Below are positions 16,590-24,451 of a DNA stretch of 64,000 nt, piece by piece. This stretch comes from Chryseobacterium jejuense. Its GTDB lineage: Bacteria; Bacteroidota; Bacteroidia; Flavobacteriales; Weeksellaceae. Position numbers and translations under genes: made by a program. Each line of letters starts with the position of its first letter. Positions within the stretch are counted from its first letter, which is position 1. The notes below the pieces were generated by a model. That model ran no database searches and was not told where the DNA came from. It worked only from the letters and a program-made list of their open reading frames with translations. The DNA is taken from contig NZ_FNEG01000004.1 of NCBI RefSeq assembly GCF_900100075.1, forward strand, positions 578,375-642,374, given 5' to 3'.

Positions 16590-17819
16590 TTGAAGTTTCC
16601 TTTATATTTCTCTAGAAAAATAGCATTTTCCAAAGATAACAAAAATAACCTTTCTCGGGTTATCATCTTCATTGGCAGGCTTTCTGTAGCACTGGGAATC
16701 ATTGTTTCCCTGATTACTGTAGCCACCGGATTCGGTTCCAAAAAAGCTATTAAAGAGAGACTCGCAGATTTTAGCGGACATATCACAGTAAGATCTACCC
16801 GATCCAATTCTTCTTATAATACCTCGGTTTTGGATAATCAAGGATTAAATATTGCTAAGATTAAAGAACTTCCGGATGTAGAAACCACTCAAAAATATGT
16901 AACCGTTACCGGGATAATGCGTAATGAGCATAATTTTGCCGGAATTATTTTTAAAGGAATCGGAAAGGATTTTGACAGCTTAAGGTTTAAGAAATTCCTT
17001 ATTGCCGGAACTACTCCCAAGGTAACAGAAGTAGGCTTTAATAATGATGTGGCAGTTTCACAAAAAATAGCCAATGATCTTCACCTTAAAGTTAATGACA
17101 GTATTGTTACGGTATTTTTAAAAGCCGACCAAAAACCTCTTTACCGTAAGTTTAAAATTATCGGAATCTATAGAACAGACATTAAACTTATCGATGAACA
17201 GTTTGTGATTGGAGGAATAAACCATGCAAGAAAGATTCAGGATATGAAACCTGATGAAATTGGAGGCATTGATATTTTCCTGAAAAACGTTAATGATATT
17301 GACAAGGATTTCCCGGACATTGAAAAGCTAATCGGTTATAAAAACTATGCTGAAAAAGCTACGGAGAAATTCCCACAAATTACAGACTGGATCAGTATTT
17401 TCGATACCAATATCGCGCTTATCATCATCATTATGCTGATTGTAGTGGTTATCAATATTATTATGGTTCTACTTATCCTGATTATTGAAAGAACCAATTC
17501 CATCGGTTTGCTTAAGACCTTAGGAGCAAGTAATGCACAGATCAGAGCTACCTTTATCAATTATACTCTTATCATTATGATCCCGGGGCTTTTATATGGT
17601 AATGCTATTGGATTGGGATTAATTCTTATTCAGAAATTCTTTGGGGTTATTAAACTTAATCCGGAAAATTACTACGTAAGCACCGTTCCGGTAGATCTTA
17701 ACCCTATTGCCATTGTTTCCATTTCATTAGGAATTTTGGCTATATCTGCTCTTGCCTTAATTATTCCGAGTTATCTGATTAGTAAGATTTCTCCGGTGAA
17801 GGCTATTAAGTACAATTAA
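16590..17819 (+). CDS. LolC/LolE-type ABC transporter permease (FtsX-like)
   Basis: A 409-residue inner-membrane permease from a proposed TTG start at 16590 (LKFPLYFSRKIAFSKD). Longer readings back to 16521 overlap the divergent muramidase start. The first membrane helix is at about residues 27-47 (VIIFIGRLSVALGIIVSLIT), then a MacB-like periplasmic core domain (ADFSGHITVRSTRSN to about 270). Three C-terminal helices follow (IIIIMLIVVVINIIMVLLIL, then a middle helix and AIVSISLGILAISALALII). The FtsX signature ERTNSIGLLKTLGASNAQIR is present. LolCE-type permeases extract lipoproteins from the inner membrane. The ATPase (LolD) is not adjacent, which is normal in Flavobacteriia. Confidence 0.85.
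   Translation: MKFPLYFSRKIAFSKDNKNNLSRVIIFIGRLSVALGIIVSLITVATGFGSKKAIKERLADFSGHITVRSTRSNSSYNTSVLDNQGLNIAKIKELPDVETTQKYVTVTGIMRNEHNFAGIIFKGIGKDFDSLRFKKFLIAGTTPKVTEVGFNNDVAVSQKIANDLHLKVNDSIVTVFLKADQKPLYRKFKIIGIYRTDIKLIDEQFVIGGINHARKIQDMKPDEIGGIDIFLKNVNDIDKDFPDIEKLIGYKNYAEKATEKFPQITDWISIFDTNIALIIIIMLIVVVINIIMVLLILIIERTNSIGLLKTLGASNAQIRATFINYTLIIMIPGLLYGNAIGLGLILIQKFFGVIKLNPENYYVSTVPVDLNPIAIVSISLGILAISALALIIPSYLISKISPVKAIKYN
16631..16638 (-). promoter_or_regulatory. -7 box TATCTTTG for the NamZ-type muramidase
   Basis: On the minus strand this reads TATCTTTG, a perfect TAnnTTTG, 46 bases upstream of the muramidase ATG at 16585. It lies within the first codons of the divergent permease gene. Confidence 0.5.
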
Positions 17820-17910
17820 CCTTATTATTGGTTTTTAAAAATTAAGCTTTTAATCATTTGTTTTGAGCTGTAATCGCGCATGATCTCAATACGGATAATT
17901 TTAAAAGCAT

Positions 17911-17918
17911 TATCTTTG
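17911..17918 (+). promoter_or_regulatory. -7 box TATCTTTG for the cysteine synthase-like gene
   Basis: TATCTTTG is a perfect TAnnTTTG box 20 bases before the ATG at 17938, followed by a purine-poor leader. The arrangement is typical of flavobacterial housekeeping promoters. No -33 TTTG is evident. Confidence 0.6.
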
Positions 17919-17937
17919 CACCGCATATAAAACATTT

Positions 17938-18921
17938 ATGAAATACGCAAAAAATATCCTTGAAACTATAGGAAACACACCATTGGTAAAACTTAACAAT
18001 GTACTGGGTGAAGATTTTCCAGCATTAGTTTTAGCAAAAGTTGAGACATTCAACCCTGGAAATTCTGTAAAGGACAGAATGGCTCTTAAAATGATCGAAG
18101 ATGCCGAAAAAGACGGCAGACTAAAACCTGGAGGAACTATCATTGAAGGAACTTCCGGAAATACAGGAATGGGATTAGCATTAGCTGCTATCATCAAAGG
18201 TTACAAATGTATCTTTGTTACCAACTCCAAGCAATCTAAAGAAAAGTGTGACATTCTTCGCGCTGTAGGTGCTGAAGTAATTGTTTGCCCTACTGATGTA
18301 AAACCTACGGATCCACGTTCATATTATTCAGTATCTAAAAGACTGGCTAAAGAGACAGAAAACGGATGGTATGTAAACCAATATGACAACTTATCTAACA
18401 GAACAGCTCACTATGAGTCTACAGCACCTGAGATCTGGGAACAGACAGAAGGGAAACTAACTCACTTTGTAGCAGGAGCTGGAACAGGAGGTACCGTTAC
18501 AGGATGTGGAACATTCTTCAAGGAAAAAAATAAAGATATTAAAGTAATTGGTGTTGATACATACGGTTCTATTCTTAAAGAATTCCACGAAACCGGAGAA
18601 TTACACTACGATCACGCTTATACTTATATCACTGAAGGAATAGGTGAAGACATCATTCCTGAAAACTATGATATGTCTGTTATTGATCACTTTGAGAAAG
18701 TAACAGATAAAGACGGAGCGATCTATGCAAGAAAACTGGCTAAAGAAGAAGGTATTTTCTGCGGATATTCTGCAGGAAGTGCTATTGCATCATTGATTCA
18801 GATGAAAGATCAGTTCACTAAAGATGATGTTATCGTAGTATTACTTCACGACCATGGTTCAAGATATGTAGGTAAAATCTACAATGACGAATGGATGAAA
18901 GAAATGGGCTGGCTGGAATAA
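17938..18921 (+). CDS. PLP-dependent cysteine synthase / cystathionine beta-synthase family enzyme
   Basis: A 327-residue fold-type II PLP enzyme. The Schiff-base lysine is K45 (FNPGNSVKDRMAL), the phosphate/substrate loop is GTSGNTGMGLAL and the PLP-phosphate loop is GAGTGGTVTGCG. The C-terminal half resembles eukaryotic CBS more than classic CysK, with YITEGIGEDIIPENYDMSV and FCGYSAGSAIASL at the positions of the CBS 'EGIGYDFIP' and 'GGSAGS' segments. It lacks the C-terminal CBS (Bateman) domains. It could make cysteine from O-acetylserine or cystathionine from homocysteine, and sequence does not settle this. It is monocistronic, with its own -7 box and a terminator directly after it. Confidence 0.88.
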   Translation: MKYAKNILETIGNTPLVKLNNVLGEDFPALVLAKVETFNPGNSVKDRMALKMIEDAEKDGRLKPGGTIIEGTSGNTGMGLALAAIIKGYKCIFVTNSKQSKEKCDILRAVGAEVIVCPTDVKPTDPRSYYSVSKRLAKETENGWYVNQYDNLSNRTAHYESTAPEIWEQTEGKLTHFVAGAGTGGTVTGCGTFFKEKNKDIKVIGVDTYGSILKEFHETGELHYDHAYTYITEGIGEDIIPENYDMSVIDHFEKVTDKDGAIYARKLAKEEGIFCGYSAGSAIASLIQMKDQFTKDDVIVVLLHDHGSRYVGKIYNDEWMKEMGWLE

Positions 18922-18946
18922 GCGAGAATACAACATTATAAAATAA

Positions 18947-18976
18947 AAATCAGAGCAAAATGCTCTGATTTTTTTA
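18947..18976. terminator. Bidirectional intrinsic terminator
   Basis: An 11-bp perfect stem, AAATCAGAGCA (18947-18957) with TGCTCTGATTT (18961-18971), has a 3-base loop, with A-rich sequence on the left and a T-run on the right. It lies between the convergent PLP enzyme and the membrane protein ending at 18974. Confidence 0.88.
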
Positions 18977-19501
18977 TGATTTAATATTATCTTTTAAAAT
19001 GGTCTTGAGTAAAGAATAATCTCTTTCGCTCATTGATTTTCTGGGAAACATATAGCTGTATTTTCCTTCAAGGGAAATAAAATCATGATTGCTGTCAAAA
19101 AACTCAAAGTCTTTCCATTCACTGGTTTCTTTCTCTCCATCAATATTGACTGTAAAAAAATTCTGCTCAATTCTGATTTCATAGATCTTACATTTTTCCA
19201 ATGTGTTCAGGTAATGATTAACCTGTTTTTTCCATCTTGAAACCTTATTAACACTTACGGATAAGTAAACTGCACAAAGCAATAAGATAAAGCTGAAAAA
19301 GTATAAAATTCCCTGGCTTTCTTTACTGAAACTATCCTTCAAAAGCAATGCAACCAGTAAAATGATAGCTGCAGCAATTGTTGTTATTGTTTTACCTTTA
19401 GTGGTAGGAGAAAAAAGCAGACTGCCCTGATTTCCGTTAAAATAAATATCTTCAAAAATCTTTCTCTCAGGTTTTAATGTAATCACTTTTTCCTCATTCA
19501 T
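18974..19501 (-). CDS. YcxB-like two-helix membrane protein
   Basis: A 175-residue protein with two adjacent membrane helices, at about residues 37-54 (KTITTIAAAIILLVALLL) and 63-82 (GILYFFSFILLLCAVYLSVS). They are followed by a soluble C-terminal domain whose strand pattern (IRIEQNFFTVNIDGEKETSE, then WKDFEFFDSNHDFISLEGKY and YMFPRKSMSE) resembles the YcxB-like domain. That domain's function is unknown. The gene has a perfect -7 box 26 bases upstream, located just past the stop of the CbpM gene, so it is probably transcribed separately from the chaperone genes. Confidence 0.7.
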   Translation of the reverse strand: MNEEKVITLKPERKIFEDIYFNGNQGSLLFSPTTKGKTITTIAAAIILLVALLLKDSFSKESQGILYFFSFILLLCAVYLSVSVNKVSRWKKQVNHYLNTLEKCKIYEIRIEQNFFTVNIDGEKETSEWKDFEFFDSNHDFISLEGKYSYMFPRKSMSERDYSLLKTILKDNIKS

Positions 19502-19526
19502 AATACATAGTTGCTTTAAAAAGCTA

Positions 19527-19534
19527 CAAAACTA
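19527..19534 (-). promoter_or_regulatory. -7 box TAGTTTTG for the YcxB-like gene
   Basis: On the minus strand this reads TAGTTTTG, a perfect TAnnTTTG, 26 bases before the ATG at 19501. It sits in the 35-bp gap after the CbpM stop. Confidence 0.5.
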
Positions 19535-19536
19535 AG

Positions 19537-19839
19537 CTAAATATCTTCATATTGGTCACTGATTGCTGAAAGTTTGTTCATCAACTCTCTGTTTCTTCGT
19601 TTTAAAGCCTCCAGCTTTTTCAACATATTATGAATAACTTCCAAACCCGGAAGATTAATTTCGAGATCATAATGCCAATTGGCAAATTTTTCCAGATCCG
19701 GCAGGTCTTCATACATCAGATAATGAATATCATCTTCAACATGAATAGTCAGCAGGCCATAATCGACAAGCTCATCAAAAAAGGTGATTTCTATATTGTA
19801 TATTCTTACGAGTTCTTCTCGTGATATTCTTTCACTCAT
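19537..19839 (-). CDS. cbpM: Chaperone modulator CbpM
   Basis: A 100-residue MerR-like protein. The N-terminal half has the CbpM winged-helix pattern (ERISREELVRIYNIEITFFD, ELVDYGLLTI) and the C-terminal half is helical (LPDLEKFANWHYDLEINLPG, then a charged coiled coil LKKLEALKRRNRELMNKL). CbpM binds the J-domain of CbpA and blocks its DnaK co-chaperone and DNA-binding activities. It starts 3 bases after the CbpA stop, the standard cbpA-cbpM order, which makes the assignment firm. Confidence 0.88.
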   Translation of the reverse strand: MSERISREELVRIYNIEITFFDELVDYGLLTIHVEDDIHYLMYEDLPDLEKFANWHYDLEINLPGLEVIHNMLKKLEALKRRNRELMNKLSAISDQYEDI

Positions 19840-19842
19840 AGC

Positions 19843-20760
19843 CTAGGAATTTTTAAGTTGTTCAAAAAGGTCTTTCTGCTTATCGGTAAGATTGGTAGGC
19901 ATTTTCACTTCGTAGGTTACAAAAAGATCGCCATGCTCTCCTTCTTTCTTATAGACAGGAAAACCTTTTCCTTTCAGTCTTACAGTCATTCCGCTTTGGG
20001 TTTCCGGCTTTACTTTAAGGTTAACACTTCCATCAAGTGTATTTACCTTTACGTCTCCTCCTAAAACTGCGGTATACAAATCAATAGCAACCTTGGTTTT
20101 AAGATCATCCCCTACTCTTTCAAAATCAGGATCTACAGGAATATTGAACATGATATAGAGATCTCCGTTTGGACCGCCATTCACGCCCGGATTTCCATGG
20201 CCTTTTAATTTTATTTTCTGTCCATCATAAACTCCGGCAGGAATTGTAATTCTTACTTTTTTGCCATTGATCTCAAAAGTTTGCGGATGAGTTACTGCAG
20301 CATCTCTAAGATTCAGGGTTAATTCTGCCTGTACATCTTGTCCTTTGAACTTTCCTGAAGCTCTTCCTCTCGAGCTTTTGCCAAAGCCACCTGTTCCTGC
20401 TCCTCCAAACATATTTTGGAAGAAATCTGAAAAATCTTCGCCTTCACCAAAGTCTGCACCAGAGTAACCACCATTGTAGTTTTGCTGCTGATACTGTCTT
20501 TGCTGCTGCTGTTGAGCTTTTTCATATTCTTCACCATGTTTCCAGTTTTCTCCATACTTATCGTACTTTGTACGGTTTTCCGGATTACTGAGAACTTCAT
20601 TGGCTTCGTTCAGCTCTTTGAATTTTCTTTCTGATTCTTTATCATCAGGATTAAGGTCCGGATGCAGTTTTCTGGCCAATTTCCGGTAAGCCTTTTTGAT
20701 GTCATCCTGGGTTGCGCTTTTATCTACGCCTAAAATTTTATAGTAATCTATATAAGCCAT
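19843..20760 (-). CDS. cbpA: CbpA-type DnaJ co-chaperone
   Basis: A 305-residue type II J-protein. The J-domain covers residues 1-70 with HPD at 33-35 ([12 protein letters not shown]). A Q/G/F-rich linker follows ([16 protein letters not shown], then [20 protein letters not shown]), and C-terminal substrate-binding beta-domains I and II start with [18 protein letters not shown] and [16 protein letters not shown]. The CxxCxGxG zinc repeats of DnaJ are absent, which separates it from DnaJ and makes it CbpA-like. It stimulates DnaK ATPase under stress or stationary conditions. It is paired with CbpM and divergent from a dicarboxylate symporter. Confidence 0.9.
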   Translation of the reverse strand: MAYIDYYKILGVDKSATQDDIKKAYRKLARKLHPDLNPDDKESERKFKELNEANEVLSNPENRTKYDKYGENWKHGEEYEKAQQQQQRQYQQQNYNGGYSGADFGEGEDFSDFFQNMFGGAGTGGFGKSSRGRASGKFKGQDVQAELTLNLRDAAVTHPQTFEINGKKVRITIPAGVYDGQKIKLKGHGNPGVNGGPNGDLYIMFNIPVDPDFERVGDDLKTKVAIDLYTAVLGGDVKVNTLDGSVNLKVKPETQSGMTVRLKGKGFPVYKKEGEHGDLFVTYEVKMPTNLTDKQKDLFEQLKNS

Positions 20761-20776
20761 AGAAACGATGTTTACT

Positions 20777-20784
20777 CAAATTTA
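20777..20784 (-). promoter_or_regulatory. -7 box TAAATTTG for cbpA-cbpM
   Basis: On the minus strand this reads TAAATTTG, a perfect TAnnTTTG, 17 bases before the cbpA ATG at 20760. Confidence 0.55.
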
Positions 20785-20831
20785 TGAATTTTAGGTCTGA
20801 AAATTGCATAACGAAGTGTTAAAAATAAACT

Positions 20832-20839
20832 TATCTTTG
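20832..20839 (+). promoter_or_regulatory. -7 box TATCTTTG for the symporter
   Basis: TATCTTTG is a perfect TAnnTTTG, 14 bases before the ATG at 20854. With the cbpA box it forms a compact divergent promoter in a 93-bp gap. Confidence 0.55.
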
Positions 20840-20853
20840 ATAAAAACCACCAC

Positions 20854-22053
20854 ATGAAAGAGGTACTGAAAAACTACTCCGGAATTATATTTTTACTCCT
20901 GGGAATCACTATAGGAAGCATTATAGGAATTGTTGCTCCTGGTTTTGTAGAATACATTAAACCTTTGGGAGATATATTTCTGAATCTTCTTTTTGTAAGT
21001 GTTGTACCTCTGGTATTCTTTGCAGTATCCAATTCCATTGCATCTCTGGAACAGCAATCTAAATTTGGGAAGATCATTCTCATCATGGCGCTTACTTTTC
21101 TGTTTTTTATCCTGACAGCTGCTATTTTCACCATCTGTGCCGTGTATCTGTTTCCGGTTTCCGGGGTTTCCGGAAGTTCTGAGATGATTACAGAAGCGGC
21201 AAATGAGGACAGCTGGGGAAATAGAATTGTAAGCTTCTTTACTGTGGGAGAATTCACTGCTTTGTTTTCCAGACAGAATATGTTGGCCCTTCTTATTTTT
21301 GCTTTTATGACTGGTTTTGCAGCCCGAAAAACAGGAGATGCCGGACAGCCTTTCAGGGTTTTTATAGCCTCTGGATATGAAGTAATGAAGGAACTTCTTT
21401 TATTGGTGATGAAGCTGGCACCCATTGGTTTGGGAGCTTATTTTGCCTATCAGGTTTCTACATTAGGACCACAACTTTTTGGTTTTTATGCTAAACCATT
21501 AGGGTTGTACTATGTTGCCGGGATTATTTATTTCTTGGTCTTCTTTTCCATTTATGCATTTATGGCGAGTGGGCAGAAAGGAGTAAAAAACTTTTGGACC
21601 AATGCGATTTACCCTACTCTTACTGCGATAAGTACTTGCAGCAGCTTTGCAACTATGCCTGCCAATTTACAGGCTGCTTCTAAGATCGGAATACCCAATT
21701 CCATTGCCAATTTGGTGATTCCTATTGGGACTACGCTGCATAAAAACGGATCTTCCATGTCTTCAATTATAAAAATCTATGTGGCTTTTTTAATTATTGG
21801 AAAAGATTTCTTTGATCCTGCCAACTTGCTTTTAGCATTGGGAATTACAGTTTTTGTAAGTATTGTAGCTGGTGGAATTCCTAATGGTGGATATATTGGG
21901 GAAATGCTGATGATCTCGGTGTATAAATTACCTCAGGAAGCCATTCCGGCAGTGATGATTATCGGAACATTGGTAGATCCTTTGGCTACAGTTCTTAATT
22001 CTGTGGGAGATATTGTCGCTGCAATGTTTGTCAACCGGTTTGTCAAGGAGTGA
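20854..22053 (+). CDS. Dicarboxylate/amino acid:cation symporter (SDF family)
   Basis: A 399-residue polytopic transporter of the GltP/DctA/SDF family. Hydrophobic helices run through the protein, starting with YSGIIFLLLGITIGSIIGIV. The re-entrant serine-rich hairpin HP1 is visible as AISTCSSFATMPANLQAASK. It is followed by IPNSIANLVIPIGTTLHKNG (TM7 and the cation-binding region) and HP2 near VAGGIPNGGYIGEM. TM8 carries DPLATVLNSVGDIVAA, where the Asp and Asn residues help bind substrate and sodium in homologues. The exact substrate (glutamate, aspartate, C4-dicarboxylate or serine) cannot be assigned. It is monocistronic with its own -7 box. Confidence 0.9.
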   Translation: MKEVLKNYSGIIFLLLGITIGSIIGIVAPGFVEYIKPLGDIFLNLLFVSVVPLVFFAVSNSIASLEQQSKFGKIILIMALTFLFFILTAAIFTICAVYLFPVSGVSGSSEMITEAANEDSWGNRIVSFFTVGEFTALFSRQNMLALLIFAFMTGFAARKTGDAGQPFRVFIASGYEVMKELLLLVMKLAPIGLGAYFAYQVSTLGPQLFGFYAKPLGLYYVAGIIYFLVFFSIYAFMASGQKGVKNFWTNAIYPTLTAISTCSSFATMPANLQAASKIGIPNSIANLVIPIGTTLHKNGSSMSSIIKIYVAFLIIGKDFFDPANLLLALGITVFVSIVAGGIPNGGYIGEMLMISVYKLPQEAIPAVMIIGTLVDPLATVLNSVGDIVAAMFVNRFVKE

Positions 22054-22073
22054 TGATGGGTATATCCTAAAAC

Positions 22074-22457
22074 TTATTCACTGCGTTGTACAGGCTCCAG
22101 ATTTTCATATTCATCAGGCGTAAAGAGTCTGTATTGTACTTTGAAAGTCTTTCCCAGAGGAGTTTCCAATGAGAAGCCTCCGGGTCCAAAGCCATCGGTA
22201 ACATCCAGGGTAAAATGGGAGTATTTCCAGTATTCGAAAAGATCGCGATCTATCCAGAATTCATGTCCGTTGATGGTTCCGATCATGGCATCATTCATTC
22301 TTGGAAAAAAGCCTCCTTTTTCGAAGCATTGCGGCTGTGTACCTTCGCAGCAGCCTCCTGCCTGATAAAACATCAGTGCACCATATTTATCTTCAAGTTC
22401 ATGGATGACTTCAAGGGCTTTTTCCGTGGCAGAAAGTCTTGCTATTTTTGTTTCCAT
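22074..22457 (-). CDS. DUF779-family protein linked to aldehyde dehydrogenase
   Basis: A 127-residue protein of the DUF779 family. Landmarks are LMFYQAGGCCEGTQPQCFEK with paired cysteines, GTINGHEFWIDRDLFEYWKY and VTDGFGPGGFSLETPLGKTF. DUF779 genes are very often encoded beside ExaC/AcoD-type aldehyde dehydrogenases. Their biochemical role is not established; the conserved cysteines suggest metal binding or redox. Here it lies 312 bases downstream of such a dehydrogenase on the same strand, but a strong terminator-like hairpin sits 28 bases before its start, so expression may be uncoupled or attenuated. Confidence 0.82.
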   Translation of the reverse strand: METKIARLSATEKALEVIHELEDKYGALMFYQAGGCCEGTQPQCFEKGGFFPRMNDAMIGTINGHEFWIDRDLFEYWKYSHFTLDVTDGFGPGGFSLETPLGKTFKVQYRLFTPDEYENLEPVQRSE

Positions 22458-22484
22458 TTTTTCTTATTTACTATTATTTTTCAT

Positions 22485-22515
22485 AAAAAAGTCCGGCAAA
22501 TATGATTTGCCGGAC
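22485..22515 (-). terminator. Intrinsic terminator or attenuator upstream of the DUF779 gene
   Basis: An 11-bp perfect GC-rich stem, GTCCGGCAAAT (22491-22501) with ATTTGCCGGAC (22505-22515), has a 3-base loop and is followed on the minus strand by TTTTTT. It ends about 30 bases upstream of the DUF779 ATG. It could terminate the aldehyde dehydrogenase transcript or act as an attenuator in the DUF779 leader. Confidence 0.8.
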
Positions 22516-22632
22516 CTGCTCACTCATCATGTCTAAATTGAGCCTGTGATTCTGTCATTGAAGTCCCCTTCATCTTTTAGCAAATTTGGGTTTCCCCATT
22601 TTATTTTAATTATTGTCAATGATTTCTTTTTT

Positions 22633-22760
22633 TGCGTGAGGGATAGTAAGGGCGGCGAGGCACGAGCCGGTGCGCAATGTAATGAAGCACCGAAACGAAG
22701 TGAAGCCCTGCATAGCCCGACCGTTTGCCCTGGGAAAAGCCAAGGCAATCGGGCACGTCC
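22633..22760. repeat. GC-rich structured intergenic element, candidate dispersed repeat or RNA
   Basis: About 128 bases here are clearly more GC-rich than the surroundings and non-coding. Two hairpins are visible. One is CGGTGC (22668-22673) with GCACCG (22687-22692). The other is GCCCGA-bulge-TTGCC (22715-22729) with GGCAA-TCGGGC (22744-22754), which has an inner TGG/CCA pairing. It begins with a GCGTGAGGGATAGTA stretch. From general memory of Chryseobacterium genomes it resembles a multi-copy intergenic element, but copy number is not visible here. Open frames across it are incidental. Confidence 0.5.
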
Positions 22761-22769
22761 TACATAATA

Positions 22770-24299
22770 TTAAAAGAAACCTAACTTATTCTTGTTATAG
22801 GAGATCAGCATATTTTTGGTCTGGCGATAATGATCCAGCATCATTTTATGATTCTCCCTTCCGATTCCGGATTGTTTATATCCTCCAAAAGGAGCTCCTG
22901 CAGGATACGAATGGTATTGGTTTACCCAAACTCTTCCTGCTTCAATCTGACGTGGAATATTGTATAGCTGATGAGCATCTCTCGTCCATACTCCTGCTCC
23001 TAATCCGTAAATAGTATCGTTGGCAATTTTTACCGCTTCTTCTTCATCTTTAAAGGTAGTAAAGGCTAATACAGGCCCGAAGATCTCTTCCTGAAAAATT
23101 CTCATCCTGTTATTTCCTTTGAAAACCGTAGGCTGAATATAGAAACCGTCTTCCAGGTCTTCTCCAAGATGGTTAACATCACCTCCTACCAGCACTTCAG
23201 CGCCTTCATCTACTCCTAACTGGATATAGGAAAGTATTTTTTCTTTTTGAATTTTCGAAGCCTGCGCTCCCATCATCACGGTTTTATCCAGTGGATTTCC
23301 TACTTTGATAGCTTTTACTCTTTCAATCACTTTTTCGATAAAAGCATCTGCGATACCTTCCTGAACCAGCAGTCTTGAAGGGCATGTACAGATTTCCCCC
23401 TGATTAAGGGCAAAAAGAACCGCTCCTTCAATAGCTTTATCAAGAAATTCATCATCTGCATCCATTACTGAATTGAAGAAAACATTAGGTGATTTTCCAC
23501 CTAGCTCCAATGTTACAGGAATAATATTTTCTGTAGCGTACTGCATTACCATACGTCCTGTAGCTGTGGATCCTGTGAAGGCTGCTTTGGACACTTTAGG
23601 GTTCGTTACCAAGGCTCTTCCTAATTCTGCTCCGAAACCGTTAACAATATTAACAACTCCTGCCGGTAACAGATCTCCTATGAGTTCCATCAGGATCATG
23701 ATAGAAACGGGAGTGCTTTCTGCAGGTTTTAAAACTACGCAGTTTCCAGCAGCTAATGCCGGAGCCAGCTTCCAGGTTGCCATAAGGATCGGAAAGTTCC
23801 ATGGAATGATCTGTGCGATAACTCCTAACGGTTCGTGAACGATTAAGGAAACAGTGTCTTTATCCAGTTCATTGTGAGATCCTTCTTCTGCGCGGATGAC
23901 AGATGCAAAATATCTAAAATGATCTATAGCCAATGGCATATCTGCAGCTAATGTTTCTCTTACTGCTTTACCGTTATCAATGGTTTCTACTGTGGCAAGG
24001 TATTCCAGATTCTGTTCTATTCTGTCTGCAATTTTATTAAGAATGATACTTCTTTCTGTAGCTGATGTATGCTTCCAGGTCTGAAATGCTTTATCAGCTG
24101 CATCTACAGCAAGCTCTAAGTCTTCTTTGGATGAATGAGCCACTTGAGTAAAATTCTTACCGTCAACGGGTGAAACTACATCAAAATATTGTCCTTTAAC
24201 GGGTGGAGTGAACTTTCCGTCAATATAATTATCATATCTGCTTTTGAACTCGGGACGCTGTAACAGCGTTGTTGATCTTGGTTCTGTAAGAGTGCTCAT
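22770..24299 (-). CDS. NAD-dependent aldehyde dehydrogenase (ExaC/AcoD type)
   Basis: A 509-residue cytosolic aldehyde dehydrogenase. The catalytic cysteine lies in NQGEICTCPSRLLVQ near residue 303 and the general-base glutamate in PVTLELGGKSPNVFF near 269. The Rossmann motif is FTGSTATGRMVM, and QIIPWNFPILMATWKLAPAL is the family signature. The length is the usual 506-510 of ExaC-like acetaldehyde dehydrogenases, which oxidise acetaldehyde and related aldehydes to acids. It is divergent from an AraC regulator and upstream of a DUF779 gene, the classical context for ethanol or aldehyde catabolism. Direct repeats in the divergent gap may be the regulator's sites. Confidence 0.92.
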   Translation of the reverse strand: MSTLTEPRSTTLLQRPEFKSRYDNYIDGKFTPPVKGQYFDVVSPVDGKNFTQVAHSSKEDLELAVDAADKAFQTWKHTSATERSIILNKIADRIEQNLEYLATVETIDNGKAVRETLAADMPLAIDHFRYFASVIRAEEGSHNELDKDTVSLIVHEPLGVIAQIIPWNFPILMATWKLAPALAAGNCVVLKPAESTPVSIMILMELIGDLLPAGVVNIVNGFGAELGRALVTNPKVSKAAFTGSTATGRMVMQYATENIIPVTLELGGKSPNVFFNSVMDADDEFLDKAIEGAVLFALNQGEICTCPSRLLVQEGIADAFIEKVIERVKAIKVGNPLDKTVMMGAQASKIQKEKILSYIQLGVDEGAEVLVGGDVNHLGEDLEDGFYIQPTVFKGNNRMRIFQEEIFGPVLAFTTFKDEEEAVKIANDTIYGLGAGVWTRDAHQLYNIPRQIEAGRVWVNQYHSYPAGAPFGGYKQSGIGRENHKMMLDHYRQTKNMLISYNKNKLGFF

Positions 24300-24360
24300 A
24301 TCAGTATTTATTTTAATTTTTTAGATACTGCCAAATTACACGGATGCGTGAAAAACCTAT

Positions 24361-24404
24361 AGCACAATCGTATAAAAAAGGTGCAAAATAGTACACAGCA
24401 CAAT
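24361..24404. promoter_or_regulatory. AGCACAAT direct repeats, candidate AraC operator
   Basis: AGCACAAT occurs at 24361-24368 and again at 24397-24404 in the 181-bp gap between the divergent aldehyde dehydrogenase and AraC genes. Direct repeats in such gaps are typical of AraC-family binding sites. The role is inferred. Confidence 0.35.
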
Positions 24405-24443
24405 TTTATTATTTTATTAACAGCAACGTTGGAGCAAATTTTC

Positions 24444-24451
24444 TATATTTG
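24444..24451 (+). promoter_or_regulatory. -7 box TATATTTG for the AraC regulator
   Basis: TATATTTG is a perfect TAnnTTTG box 29 bases before the ATG at 24481. A TTGG lies 12 bases upstream of it, which is closer than a typical -33 element. Confidence 0.5.

Noticed and set aside
15389..16807. Longer N-terminus for the DUF1343 protein starting at 16807
   Set aside because: The extra 74 residues are antisense to the permease gene and precede an intact signal peptide that starts at 16585.
22546..23014. Plus-strand open frames of 73 and 114 codons across the GC-rich element and the aldehyde dehydrogenase end
   Set aside because: They are antisense to the dehydrogenase or cross the structured element, with no signal, domain or start context. 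They are incidental frames.
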